A DNA stretch of 64,000 bases from UBA5734 sp964528645 (GTDB lineage Bacteria; Bacillota; Clostridia; Saccharofermentanales; UBA5734). This document shows, in pieces, positions 16,432-25,416 of the stretch. The stretch spans positions 1-64,000 of the forward strand of contig CAZGSR010000011.1 in assembly GCA_964528645.1 (NCBI GenBank), given 5' to 3'. Every line of letters starts with the position of its first letter. Position 1 is the stretch's first letter. A model generated the notes under the pieces. It ran no database searches. It was not told the DNA's origin and saw nothing but the letters and a program-made list of their open reading frames with translations. The position numbers and the translations under genes are program-made.

Positions 16432-17658
16432 GTGTCGCGACAACGATCCAGATTGATATTAACCATCCTGATGCTGGTCAGTGTCCTGACGGTTTTTCTG
16501 TCGCTGGCTGGCTTTCTGCCGGAGGATGGCACGGCCCAGAGGCTGGGTTGGATCGCAGGTGATGATTTCGGTAACGAACAGGGATCTGATAACAATCAGA
16601 ATGAAGTGGGCGGTCCTTCAGATCCAGGCCAGCAGCTGCCGTCAGTCACACCCGGGGATGGTGATTTGGCCGAGTTCCCCGTGGCGGAGATGGTTTCCCA
16701 GGATGATCCAGCCGGACAACTAGAGAGCTGGCCGCTGGAATCCTCGATCGAACGGATTCGCACGGTCGACTTATCCGACTGGAAGGGGCGTGCCCTGGAT
16801 GCCAGCGCGCTGTCCGGGATCACGATTTTCCTGGACCCGGGCCATGGTGGCCAGGATACCGGGGCACTCTATCCTGCCCACTCAACAGATCCAATTGCCA
16901 CTGAATCTGTGATTAACCTCGCCATTGCCCAGAAAACAAAGACTGAACTGGAGGCAATGGGTGCTACGGTTTTCCTGATCCGTGATACGGACGTCTGGCA
17001 ATCGATTTTCTACCGCATCGCCTGGACTGGGCGCTATCTGGCACAGCAGTTTCTGACCGAGCTGTCAGATGCTGGATACCAGTCTGACAGGATCGAGGCA
17101 CTGATCCCGCTTCTCGATCAGGTGATGCAGGTCAATAGCGACAGCGAGTCGTCCGGTGGCCGCGGACTGATGAGAGGGGAGGGTGCCAGTGAGGAACTGC
17201 GCCTGCTGCTGGATCTCCAGGCCCAATACGAAGACGCTCTCTATCTGTCAATCCATTGCAATGCCCTGGATGATGATTCCAGCGTCAGAGGATTGCAGGT
17301 CTATTATCTGACCGGGGCTACTGCTTACGCCAGGGAAAATGAGCTTGCCGTCGACAGGGGCTTGGCAAATGCCGCGCCAGTCTATAGGATGTACCAGGAT
17401 GAGTTGCGCCGGCGCTTGGCTGGACTGGTGCATGAATCCGTCCTGGAACGGTTGCCTTCGCTGAAATACGACGGGCAGAAAAGCCTGGTCGATGAGAACT
17501 ATGCTGTTTTGCGCGAATTGAATCTAACCAGTGTCCTGATCGAACTGGGATTCATCTCCAATGTTCAGGATCGCAACTTGCTCACAGATGCAGCCAGTCA
17601 GAAACAGATGGCACAAGGCATTGCCGAAGCCGTCTACCACTACTATTGCTTGCCATGA
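16432..17658 (+). CDS. N-acetylmuramoyl-L-alanine amidase (Amidase_3)
   Basis: The GTG at 16432 is taken as start because ACGGAGG precedes it; an ATG at 16399 has no ribosome site. A signal anchor (LILTILMLVSVLTVFLSLAG) leads to an acidic linker and the zinc amidase domain from about residue 135: FLDPGHGGQDTG (first zinc His), SIHCNALDDD (second His) and the catalytic glutamate in LIELGFISN. It would cleave the lactyl-alanine bond of peptidoglycan outside the membrane. An insert between strands (about 200-260) is longer than in minimal amidases. Confidence 0.9.
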   Translation: MSRQRSRLILTILMLVSVLTVFLSLAGFLPEDGTAQRLGWIAGDDFGNEQGSDNNQNEVGGPSDPGQQLPSVTPGDGDLAEFPVAEMVSQDDPAGQLESWPLESSIERIRTVDLSDWKGRALDASALSGITIFLDPGHGGQDTGALYPAHSTDPIATESVINLAIAQKTKTELEAMGATVFLIRDTDVWQSIFYRIAWTGRYLAQQFLTELSDAGYQSDRIEALIPLLDQVMQVNSDSESSGGRGLMRGEGASEELRLLLDLQAQYEDALYLSIHCNALDDDSSVRGLQVYYLTGATAYARENELAVDRGLANAAPVYRMYQDELRRRLAGLVHESVLERLPSLKYDGQKSLVDENYAVLRELNLTSVLIELGFISNVQDRNLLTDAASQKQMAQGIAEAVYHYYCLP

Positions 17659-17671
17659 GGCAACAAATATG

Positions 17672-17694
17672 CCTGCCGTGACGGCAGGGAGGAG
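17672..17694 (+). promoter_or_regulatory. Hairpin overlapping a ribosome-binding site
   Basis: CCTGCCGT and ACGGCAGG are separated by a single base (17672-17688). The right arm ends in the GGGAGGAG ribosome-binding site of the next gene. A folded stem would partly hide that site, so it may tune translation of the serine hydrolase relative to the amidase. Confidence 0.35.
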
Positions 17695-17703
17695 TCTATA
17701 GCC

Positions 17704-19278
17704 ATGAATGTCTACCACCGCCGCCGCAGGCGCACTGCACCGTCTCCCTTTATCCTGTTCCTGGTCCTGGTAATTCTTGTCACTGCCGGGACATTGGCCT
17801 ACTTCCGCTTTTTCCGATTCCCCCTCAAGGTGCTGGCAAAAACCCAGACGATTGAGCTGGGCTCAGAAATTCCGGCGGCTGCTTCTGACTATATCGCTGG
17901 CAAGGACGCTGAACTGGCAACAGTCGAGGTCGATACATCGGGTGTGGATGTAGCCAAGGCCGGAAAATACCAAGTCGAGCTGGATTATGAAGGCCGTCGG
18001 CGCAAGGTAACCCTTATCATTACGGATACCGTCGCTCCAAAGGCAACGCTGCGCCGCCAGCCGGTCATCACCGTTCTTGGAAAATCGCTGTCAGCAGACA
18101 ACCTGGTCAAAGATGTCGTGGATGCGGCTGAAGTAACCCTGTCGTTTGATGCCAAGGAAATTGTGGATGCCTACAAGCCAACCGAACTCGGCAATTTCGA
18201 CCTGGCAATCTTTCTGACTGATGCCTCTGGCAACCAGACCACCTTGCCGCTGCAGATCAAGGTGGTCGAGGCAGACCAGAATCCGCCCCAGTTCACCGGA
18301 GTTGAAGCAGTCCAGCTCGATGTCGGCCAGTCTTTTGACCCACTGGCTGGTGTGACCGCAATGGACGAAATCGACGGCGACCTGACACCGGATATCCAGC
18401 TCGATGGCGCTGTGGACACCAGCCGCACGGGGGCCATCTCCTTGACCTACACAGTTGCTGATTCCTCTGGCAATGAGGCTCGCATGGTTCGGACGGTCAC
18501 CGTGAGCGATCCATTTGCCCATCTTCGCGGATCCAACGTCATCACGATTACAGGCTCTGGGGCCGCCAGCAAACCGCTGCACGCTGTGCTCGAATACCTT
18601 GACCTGGATATCCGCTTCATGGGCATGGTCTACCAGGATCTGACGACAGGCGACGGTTTTGCGATCAATCCGGATAACCAGTACCGCTCGGCCAGCACAG
18701 CCAAGGTTTTCGTCAACATGGCTCTCTACGACGCCATCGACCGCGGCGTCTATGCGCTCGACCAGAAGATCCAGTACGAGTCCTCTGACTTTGAAAGCGG
18801 CACCGGCATCCTGCAGGGCATGGACCTCAAAGTGCCCTATGCACTGAGCACGCTGGCTGATTACGCGGTCATTTATTCCGACAACATCGCCTTCAATATG
18901 ATCCGGCGCTTTGTCGGCCGCCAGGAAACCTTTGATTACTATGAGTCGATCATTGGCCACCCGACCAACCGCACCAGCACATCGATGGGTGCTGCAGATG
19001 CTGCTGCCCTGATGAATGAGCTGTACACGTCGGATTCCGCCAATTTCAAGCACATGCTGGACACCATGCGCCAGACCCAGTTCAACGACATGCTACCGCG
19101 TTTCCTGCCCCAGGGCATTGTCGCCCACAAGGTTGGCTTCTACAACACAGTTTATCATGATGTCGGCATCGTCTTCGACGGAGACAAGCCCTATATCCTG
19201 ACTGTCTTCTCGGAAGGCCTGACGTACCCCAGCGACAAAATCGCCAACGTCTCCAAGCTGGTCTATGAGAACCGCTGA
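17704..19278 (+). CDS. Membrane-anchored serine hydrolase with Ig-like repeats (beta-lactamase/PBP fold)
   Basis: A basic N-terminus and one membrane helix (FILFLVLVILVTAGTLAYF) anchor the 524-residue protein. Two or three bacterial Ig-like repeats follow (about 95-270, with LTDASGNQTTLPLQI and YTVADSSGNEARMV), then a class-A-beta-lactamase-like domain (about 285-524). The SxxK motif is in SASTAKVFVN, the SDN-like triad in YSDNIAF and the KTG-equivalent is HKVGFYN. It probably acts on cell-wall peptides or beta-lactams. The valine in KVG and the Ig stalk argue for a cell-wall role over resistance. It follows the amidase by 45 bases. Confidence 0.82.
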   Translation: MNVYHRRRRRTAPSPFILFLVLVILVTAGTLAYFRFFRFPLKVLAKTQTIELGSEIPAAASDYIAGKDAELATVEVDTSGVDVAKAGKYQVELDYEGRRRKVTLIITDTVAPKATLRRQPVITVLGKSLSADNLVKDVVDAAEVTLSFDAKEIVDAYKPTELGNFDLAIFLTDASGNQTTLPLQIKVVEADQNPPQFTGVEAVQLDVGQSFDPLAGVTAMDEIDGDLTPDIQLDGAVDTSRTGAISLTYTVADSSGNEARMVRTVTVSDPFAHLRGSNVITITGSGAASKPLHAVLEYLDLDIRFMGMVYQDLTTGDGFAINPDNQYRSASTAKVFVNMALYDAIDRGVYALDQKIQYESSDFESGTGILQGMDLKVPYALSTLADYAVIYSDNIAFNMIRRFVGRQETFDYYESIIGHPTNRTSTSMGAADAAALMNELYTSDSANFKHMLDTMRQTQFNDMLPRFLPQGIVAHKVGFYNTVYHDVGIVFDGDKPYILTVFSEGLTYPSDKIANVSKLVYENR

Positions 19279-19300
19279 TTCATGCAAAGGAGCACCGTCC

Positions 19301-19585
19301 ATGTACATCAAAAACGTCGTCCTCTACATTGATAGAGCGCATGTCGCGGAATTCATCGCTGCAACACGAGAAAACCAGGCCCATTCGCTGCAGGAGCCTG
19401 GCATGGTCAGTTTCGAATTTTTCCAACATGAGGAAGATGAAACCCGCTTCCTGCTCCATGAGAAATATTTGTACCGCGAAGCAACGGCCGAGCATATGCA
19501 GACCGAGCATTACCAGAAATGGATCACTCTGGTCCGGCCCTGGTTTCTCCAACCAGTCGACCGGACCTTGTACCAGACAGTCTAG
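19301..19585 (+). CDS. Putative quinol monooxygenase / ABM-domain protein
   Basis: The start MYIKNVVLYID follows AAAGGAG. The 94-residue protein is one ferredoxin-like ABM (antibiotic biosynthesis monooxygenase) domain with the usual FLLHEKYL strand and HMQTEHYQKW histidine-bearing helix. Small members include YgiN-type quinol monooxygenases and LsrG-like enzymes. The substrate is unknown. It is 22 bases behind the serine hydrolase and overlaps the convergent transporter gene by four bases. Confidence 0.8.
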   Translation: MYIKNVVLYIDRAHVAEFIAATRENQAHSLQEPGMVSFEFFQHEEDETRFLLHEKYLYREATAEHMQTEHYQKWITLVRPWFLQPVDRTLYQTV

Positions 19586-20547
19586 ACTGGAAACAGGATC
19601 TGTGCGGCGTAGATCACAGCGATCAGCGTCAACGCACTCAACACAGTGGTGATCATGACCACCTGGGCTGCAAAGTCCGGGTGGTTTTTGCATTCCACGG
19701 CAATCAGGGCACTGTTGACGGCAGTCGGGACAGCGGTGGAAATGAAGAGGGTCTGGGCCACGACACCGGATAGACCGAACACGTGGATCAAGCCATAGAC
19801 GAGCACAGGTCCGAGCACCAGGCGGGAAACTGTCGCCAGCCAGGCGTCGCCCGTGACTCGGTGCAGCTTCTGGGTCCGGGCCAGCTGGACACCCAGGGTC
19901 AGAAGAGCGATCGGCACCAAGGCGTTTTTCAGGTAATTCAGAACCACCCAGACGGGCGTCTGTGCCAAGTCCAGAGGGGCCAGTTTAAAAAGCAAGGCCA
20001 GGGGAACGGTGTAGACTGTCGGCATGCGGAAAATCGACCGCAGCGAATCACGCCAGTGGCGGTTGGCGCTGCCGGCTGTGAAAAAGCCCAGGGTGTTGAT
20101 CGAGAGGTTCTGGACCAGAAGGACCATGACCTGGGTGGCCAGGGCGACATCAAGGTACGGATTGCGCCCGCCCATGGACAGGGCGCCCGTGCTGTATACC
20201 AGGGTGATCAGCGGGATACCGATATTTCCGGAATTGTAATAAGCGATGCTGTTCTGGAAAGCGATGGCCATGCCGGAGGACATTCGGCGCAGGCGGGCTA
20301 AAAGCCAGCCCGGAGCCAGATTGGCGAAAAGGATCAAAAGGGCAATCGCTAGTGCCTTGAGCGAGTCCAGGCCAATCGCGGTCTGGTAGAGATTGACGAA
20401 AGTGAAGGACGGGACAAACAGGTAGAAATTGAACTTGGTCAGAGTGTTGATATCGACCGGAAATTGGCGCGAGAGGCCGAAGCCCAGGCTGATCAGGATG
20501 AAGATCGGCAGGATGTTCTGGACAAAGATCGCAAGGACAACAGTCAA
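19582..20547 (-). CDS. AEC-family (auxin efflux carrier-like) transporter
   Basis: The 321-residue protein has about ten hydrophobic segments in two five-helix halves, with NSIAYYNSGNIGIPL in the first half and the STAVPTAVNSALIA segment near the C-terminus, both typical of the AEC/MleP-like family that moves organic anions such as malate. The start is a TTG with a weak ribosome site. It lies downstream of glycerate kinase on the same strand (45 bases), so it may move an aldarate-pathway acid; that is inference. Confidence 0.85.
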   Translation of the reverse strand: MTVVLAIFVQNILPIFILISLGFGLSRQFPVDINTLTKFNFYLFVPSFTFVNLYQTAIGLDSLKALAIALLILFANLAPGWLLARLRRMSSGMAIAFQNSIAYYNSGNIGIPLITLVYSTGALSMGGRNPYLDVALATQVMVLLVQNLSINTLGFFTAGSANRHWRDSLRSIFRMPTVYTVPLALLFKLAPLDLAQTPVWVVLNYLKNALVPIALLTLGVQLARTQKLHRVTGDAWLATVSRLVLGPVLVYGLIHVFGLSGVVAQTLFISTAVPTAVNSALIAVECKNHPDFAAQVVMITTVLSALTLIAVIYAAQILFPV

Positions 20548-20592
20548 GGTGATACTCTTTTCCGAAAATCGCAGTTAGTGGTCAAACAGTCG

Positions 20593-21723
20593 TTAGCAGT
20601 CAAACAGGCGCTGGAACCGCATCAGGGAGTCGATCGTCAGGGCCAGGTTCTCTTTGCTGTGATGGCGCGATTCTTCAAATGGAATGGCTGCGCGATTGAT
20701 GGAGAAAATCGCGCTGACCCCTAGATCATACGCTTTTTCAGCTTCTTCGCCAATCGCGCCGACGATGACCAGTACAGGCACCGACTGCTTCCTGGCCCGA
20801 TCAGCGATACCGGCGACGACTTTGCCGCGCAGGCTCTGGCCATCGATCTTGCCTTCGCCAGTGATGACCAGATCGGCCCCGGCAAGCTGCTTTTCGAATT
20901 CGACCAGATCGAGCACTGACTGGATGCCGGATTTTAATTTACCGCCGCAGAAAGCGACGATCCCGGCCCCCATCGCACCAGCTGCACCTGCCCCGGGCAA
21001 GTGACTGACATCGAGGCCGAGATCGCGTTCGATCACGTCAGCCAGGTGCTGGAGGTTATCATCGAGTTCCGCAACCATGTCCGGATCAGCCCCTTTTTGC
21101 GGGGAGAAGACATAAGCGGCACCTTCGGGACCATACATGGGATTATCAATGTCGCACATGGCGGTCACATGACAGTGCGCCAGCAGGGTGCGTGCTGCGC
21201 TGACATCGATGGCATGAACACGTGAGAGTGTGCCGCCGGTCGGAATAAACGCCTTGCCGGCCTGGTCCAGGAAACGCACCCCAAGGGCTGCGGCAGCGCC
21301 GGTGCCAGCGTCATTGGTGCAGCTGCCGCCCAGTCCGATCACGATCTCGGTGCAGCCGTTCTGGATGGCATGCAAGATCAGTTCGCCCGTGCCGAAGGTT
21401 GTGGTCAAAGCAGGATTACGCCGGTCTTCGACCAGAGGGAGTCCGGCGGTCTGGGCCATCTCGATGATCGCGGTCTGGCTGTGACGGGCATAGCGGGCAG
21501 TCAGGGGCTCGAAATAGGGACCTTTCACAACGACTTCGACCGGCTCGGCTGCGATGGCCTCGACAAAACAGTCGATGGTGCCCTCGCCGCCATCCGCAAC
21601 CGGGATGGTGATGGTTTCACAGGCAGGATAAAATGCCTGGACACGTTCGGCTATGATCTGGCACACGTCGAGTGAACTCATCGTGCCTTTGAAAGAATCG
21701 GGCATGATCACACATTTTTTCAT
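20593..21723 (-). CDS. garK: Glycerate 2-kinase
   Basis: The ATG at 21723 (MKKCVIMPDSFKGTMSS) has GAGGTGG upstream and is preferred to a longer start at 21819. The 376-residue protein has the glycerate kinase type-1 signatures PDSFKGTMSS, PVADGGEGTIDCF, GLGGSCTNDAGTGAAAALG and ITGEGKIDGQSLRGKV. It phosphorylates D-glycerate, usually to 2-phosphoglycerate. It is divergent from the tartronate semialdehyde reductase that makes its substrate and completes the glucarate route. Confidence 0.93.
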   Translation of the reverse strand: MKKCVIMPDSFKGTMSSLDVCQIIAERVQAFYPACETITIPVADGGEGTIDCFVEAIAAEPVEVVVKGPYFEPLTARYARHSQTAIIEMAQTAGLPLVEDRRNPALTTTFGTGELILHAIQNGCTEIVIGLGGSCTNDAGTGAAAALGVRFLDQAGKAFIPTGGTLSRVHAIDVSAARTLLAHCHVTAMCDIDNPMYGPEGAAYVFSPQKGADPDMVAELDDNLQHLADVIERDLGLDVSHLPGAGAAGAMGAGIVAFCGGKLKSGIQSVLDLVEFEKQLAGADLVITGEGKIDGQSLRGKVVAGIADRARKQSVPVLVIVGAIGEEAEKAYDLGVSAIFSINRAAIPFEESRHHSKENLALTIDSLMRFQRLFDC

Positions 21724-22083
21724 GGCTTCCACCTCGAGATCATTATAGGGGATGTGAGGGCCCGCTTTCCATGGACAAAGGCACGGAAGATGAGGCATGC
21801 CGTTCCGCGTCTTTTCCAATCATTCAATTTATGAAACAATCATTGCGAATGTTAACCTGGATGGAAAGAATAACGGATATTACTGCAACAAATGAAATGA
21901 ATTGGCGCGGATGTGAAAGGCTAGGTTTCATATTCTGAACAACCGGCCGGACTTGACAAACCAGGGCGGGAAAATCGGGAGCATTGTCAATAGTCACGCC
22001 AAGTGGCGAGCGCTATGATCAGGCTATCAAGCAACACATGAAGCGAACACGAAACCGGAAAACGCAAAACAGATAGAAGAAAG
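21724..22083. other. Divergent control region of the aldarate genes
   Basis: About 360 bases lie between glycerate kinase (minus) and garR (plus). They hold no gene. A TTGACA occurs near 21955 but has no good -10 at 17 bases, and a small repeat CGCCAagTGGCG lies near 21999. This is where the neighbouring PrpR-type regulator might bind; no typical sigma-54 -24/-12 element was seen. Confidence 0.4.
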
Positions 22084-22983
22084 ATGGTGGATCATTTGAA
22101 ACTCGGATTTATCGGACTCGGCATCATGGGCAAACCCATGAGCAAGAACTTGATCAAGGCTGGCCACGAACTGGTCGTCTGCGATTTCAACCAGAACAGC
22201 GTCACCGAACTGGTCGCCCTGGGCGCCAAATCAGCTCCGGACGGCGCGGCCGTCGCCAAGGAATGTGACGTTATCATCACCATGCTGCCCAATTCCCCCC
22301 ATGTCCGCTCGGTCGCCCTCGGCGAAAACGGCATCTCCGACACGGCCAAGGCTGGCACGGTTGTGATCGACATGAGCTCGATCGACCCCGTCGAAAGCAA
22401 GGCGATCGGCGCCAAGCTCCAGGAAAAAGGGATCGAACTGATGGACGCACCGGTCAGTGGCGGCGAGCCAAAAGCCATCGACGGCACACTCTCCGTCATG
22501 GTCGGTGGCAACAAGGCCACGTTCGATACATTTTATGATGTGCTCAAGGCCATGGCCGGTTCCGTTGTCTATGTCGGTGAGCTCGGCGCTGGAAACATTG
22601 CCAAGCTGGCTAACCAGATCGTCGTGGCCCTTAACATCTCCGCTGTCGCCGAAGCACTGACTTTCGCCCAGAAAGCCGGCGCCAGCCCGGATCTCGTCTA
22701 TCAGGCAATCCGTGGTGGCCTGGCAGGATCGACCGTCATGGATGCCAAGGCTCCCCTGATGATGGACAGAAGGTTCGCCCCGGGTTTCCGCATCGAACTG
22801 CACATCAAGGACCTCAACAATGCCCTCAATGCCGGTCATGCCGTCAGCGCCCCCCTGCCGTTGACCGCCCAGGCGATGGAAATGATGCAAGTGCTCAAGG
22901 CCCATGGCTTTGAGAAGGAAGATCATTCCAGCCTCGTCCGCTACTATGAGAAGATTTCCGGTATTGAACTGTCCCGCGATTGA
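22084..22983 (+). CDS. garR: 2-hydroxy-3-oxopropionate (tartronate semialdehyde) reductase
   Basis: The 299-residue protein is a beta-hydroxyacid dehydrogenase: Rossmann motif LGFIGLGIMGKPMSKNL, the substrate-binding DAPVSGGEPKAIDGTLSVMVGG and the catalytic lysine in GAGNIAKLANQIVV. It reduces tartronate semialdehyde to D-glycerate with NAD(P)H. The position next to gudD and opposite glycerate kinase supports this substrate over 3-hydroxyisobutyrate. The ATG has only AGAAG upstream; a TTG at 22096 is an alternative start. Confidence 0.92.
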   Translation: MVDHLKLGFIGLGIMGKPMSKNLIKAGHELVVCDFNQNSVTELVALGAKSAPDGAAVAKECDVIITMLPNSPHVRSVALGENGISDTAKAGTVVIDMSSIDPVESKAIGAKLQEKGIELMDAPVSGGEPKAIDGTLSVMVGGNKATFDTFYDVLKAMAGSVVYVGELGAGNIAKLANQIVVALNISAVAEALTFAQKAGASPDLVYQAIRGGLAGSTVMDAKAPLMMDRRFAPGFRIELHIKDLNNALNAGHAVSAPLPLTAQAMEMMQVLKAHGFEKEDHSSLVRYYEKISGIELSRD

Positions 22984-23021
22984 GTCCATAGGATTCCTCA
23001 CGAATTAAAAGGAAGTAGACG

Positions 23022-24347
23022 ATGACACCTGTTATTACCCAAATGGAAGTGTTCCCGGTAGCCGGCAAGGACGCCATGCTCCTGAACCTCTCGGGAGCGC
23101 ATGCCCCCTATTTCACCCGCAACATCGTCCTCCTCACCGACAGCACCGGCGCCGTGGGCGCCGGTGAAGTCCCGGGCGGACAGAAAATCACCGCGGCCCT
23201 CGAGCAGGTCATTCCGCTGGTCGTCGGTACCTCGATCGGAGACTACAAGAACACCCTGCTCAAAGTCCGCGATAGCCTGCAGGGCCAGGAAGACGACGTG
23301 CGTGGTCAGCAGACCTTTGACCTGCGCACCGGCGTCCATGTCGTGACCGCGATCGAAGCCCCGCTTCTGGATCTGCTCGGCCAGTACCTCGGTGTCCCGG
23401 CTGCCGCTCTGCTCGGTGAAGGCCAGCAGCGCGACAAGGTCCGCATGCTCAGCTACCTGTTCTATGTCGGCGACCGCAACAAGACCGACCTGCCCTATCA
23501 CAGCGATCCGAACGGTTCCTGTGATTGGTACCGTCTGCGCCATGAGGAAGCCCTGACCCCGGAAGCGATTGTCGAACTGGCTCGGGCGACCCGCGAGAAA
23601 TACGGCTTTTCCGACTTCAAGCTCAAGGGCGGCGTCCTGGCAGGTGCGGAGGAAATGAAAGCGATCCGCGCCCTCAAGGCAGCCTTCCCGGATTCCCGGA
23701 TCACCCTCGATCCCAACGGCGGCTGGCTCCTGAAAGATGCCATCGAACTGTGCAAGGACATGCACGGCATCCTGACGTATTGTGAAGATCCCTGCGGCGC
23801 TGAAGGCGTGTTCTCCGGCCGCGAAATCCTGGCTGAGTTCCGCCGCGCCACCGGCCTGCCGACCGCAACCAACATGATCGCCACCGACTGGCGCGAAATG
23901 GCGCATTCAGTCGCCCTGCAGTCAGTCGATATCCCGCTGGCGGACCCGCATTTCTGGACCATGTCCGGTTCGGTCCAGGTCGGCCAGATGTGCCACAACT
24001 TCGGTCTGACCTGGGGCTGCCACTCCAACAACCACTTTGACATCTCCCTGGCCATGGTCGTCCACACCGCTGCTGCCGTTCCCGGCCAGCTCAATGCGAT
24101 CGACACCCACTGGATCTGGCAGGAAGGCCTCGAGCGCCTGACCAAAGAACCGATGCCGATCGTCGATGGATGCATCGCCGTGCCGCAGAAAGGCGGACTC
24201 GGGATCGAGATCGACCGCGCCCAGATCGAAAAGGCTCATCAGGTCTATCTCGACAACTGCCTCGGCGCCCGTAACGATGCCATCGGCATGCAGTACCTGA
24301 TCCCGGGCTGGACCTTCAACCCGAAAAAACCGTGCCTGGTCCGGTGA
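23022..24347 (+). CDS. gudD: Glucarate dehydratase
   Basis: The 441-residue enolase-superfamily enzyme matches glucarate dehydratase along its length: MEVFPVAGKDAMLLNLSGAH, the PYFTRNIVLL strand, the SDFKLKGG lysine motif (KxK), the metal ligands in TLDPNGGW and YCEDPCG, and the His-containing WGCHSNNHFDISLAM. It dehydrates D-glucarate or L-idarate to 5-keto-4-deoxyglucarate. AAAGGAAG precedes the start. It is followed by the aldolase gene after fourteen bases. Confidence 0.95.
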   Translation: MTPVITQMEVFPVAGKDAMLLNLSGAHAPYFTRNIVLLTDSTGAVGAGEVPGGQKITAALEQVIPLVVGTSIGDYKNTLLKVRDSLQGQEDDVRGQQTFDLRTGVHVVTAIEAPLLDLLGQYLGVPAAALLGEGQQRDKVRMLSYLFYVGDRNKTDLPYHSDPNGSCDWYRLRHEEALTPEAIVELARATREKYGFSDFKLKGGVLAGAEEMKAIRALKAAFPDSRITLDPNGGWLLKDAIELCKDMHGILTYCEDPCGAEGVFSGREILAEFRRATGLPTATNMIATDWREMAHSVALQSVDIPLADPHFWTMSGSVQVGQMCHNFGLTWGCHSNNHFDISLAMVVHTAAAVPGQLNAIDTHWIWQEGLERLTKEPMPIVDGCIAVPQKGGLGIEIDRAQIEKAHQVYLDNCLGARNDAIGMQYLIPGWTFNPKKPCLVR

Positions 24348-24361
24348 GAGGAGCTGACAGA

Positions 24362-25252
24362 ATGAAATTCAAACCACAGGGAATTATCCCGCCGATCGTC
24401 ACCCCCCTGACCGCTGCCGGCCATTTCAATGAAAAGGTTTTCCGCCAGCTGATCGAGCACCTGATCGAACAAGGCGTCCACGGTATCTTTCCGCTCGGTA
24501 CAACCGGCGAGTTCTATGCCTTCGACAATGAAGAAGCCCGTCAAATTTTCAAAGTTGCTGTCGATGCCTGCGCCGGTCGTGTCCCGGTCTATGCCGGCGC
24601 CAACCACATCACCACCCGCGGCGTGGTCGAAATTGCCAAAATTGCCGAGGATTGTGGTGCAGCGGCCCTGTCGGTTCTGACCCCACTCTTCATTTCCCAG
24701 ACCCAGGCGGAGTTGTATGACTTTTATGCGACGATCGCCAGCAAAACGAGTCTGCCAGTTATCATCTACAACAACAAGCCCAAGACCAATGTCGGTGTCG
24801 ATCCGGAAACGGTGGCCAAGCTGGCCCAGATCGACAACATCATTGGGGTCAAGGATAGCACGGGTGATTTCACCAACTCGGCCGAGTACCTGCGCCTGAC
24901 CCAGGGCAATGAAAACTTCCACGTCCTGCTGGGCCGCGACACCCTGATCTACGCTGGCCTTTGCCACGGTGCCTCCGGTGCCATCGCCTCGACCGCCAAT
25001 GTCGCACCTCGGGTTGCCGCTGACATCTACGACCGCTTCATGGCTGGCGACCACGCCGGAGCCCTGGCCGCCCAGTTCAAACTGGCGCCGCTGCGCATCG
25101 CGACCAACATGGGCACCTTCCCCCAGGTCATCAAGGAAGGCCTGGTCATGCAAGGCTTTGACGTCGGTAAGTGTCTCGAGCCAATCGCCGAACTCCTGCC
25201 CGACCAGAAAGAGAAGCTGAAGAAAGTTCTTCTGGACATGCAGCTGATCTGA
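24362..25252 (+). CDS. DapA-family 5-keto-4-deoxyglucarate aldolase (or dehydratase)
   Basis: The 296-residue class I aldolase-fold protein starts MKFKPQGIIPPIVTPLT and has the GTTGEFYAF substrate loop, the tyrosine in VIIYNNKPKTNVGV and the Schiff-base lysine in IIGVKDSTGDF. The family includes aldolases and the decarboxylating 5-dehydro-4-deoxyglucarate dehydratase. Because garR and glycerate kinase are adjacent, cleavage to pyruvate plus tartronate semialdehyde is the coherent role: the dehydratase route would need a 2-oxoglutarate semialdehyde dehydrogenase, which is not in the window. An upstream in-frame start at 24332 inside gudD is rejected. Confidence 0.85.
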   Translation: MKFKPQGIIPPIVTPLTAAGHFNEKVFRQLIEHLIEQGVHGIFPLGTTGEFYAFDNEEARQIFKVAVDACAGRVPVYAGANHITTRGVVEIAKIAEDCGAAALSVLTPLFISQTQAELYDFYATIASKTSLPVIIYNNKPKTNVGVDPETVAKLAQIDNIIGVKDSTGDFTNSAEYLRLTQGNENFHVLLGRDTLIYAGLCHGASGAIASTANVAPRVAADIYDRFMAGDHAGALAAQFKLAPLRIATNMGTFPQVIKEGLVMQGFDVGKCLEPIAELLPDQKEKLKKVLLDMQLI

Positions 25253-25416
25253 TCCCATTTCCCCTTTGGTAGCTGGAGGCGGCTGAATATCGATCGGGAC
25301 TGCGAACGCGTTCATTCGCCTCTGACTATAAACCCTGGCAAACCCAGTAACCCTCCCTTGGGATTTGCATGAGTACCCCCACATCGTCCATGTCTCAAAA
25401 AGTGAAGGAGAAGCGT

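Noticed and set aside
18091..19053. 320-codon antisense frame in the serine hydrolase gene
   Set aside because: The sense frame has SxxK, SDN and Ig-like motifs; the antisense frame has none.
21724..22083. Possible sigma-54 promoter for the regulator to act on
   Set aside because: No GG-N10-GC element at -24/-12 was found, and the nearby activator lacks the sigma-54 contact loop.
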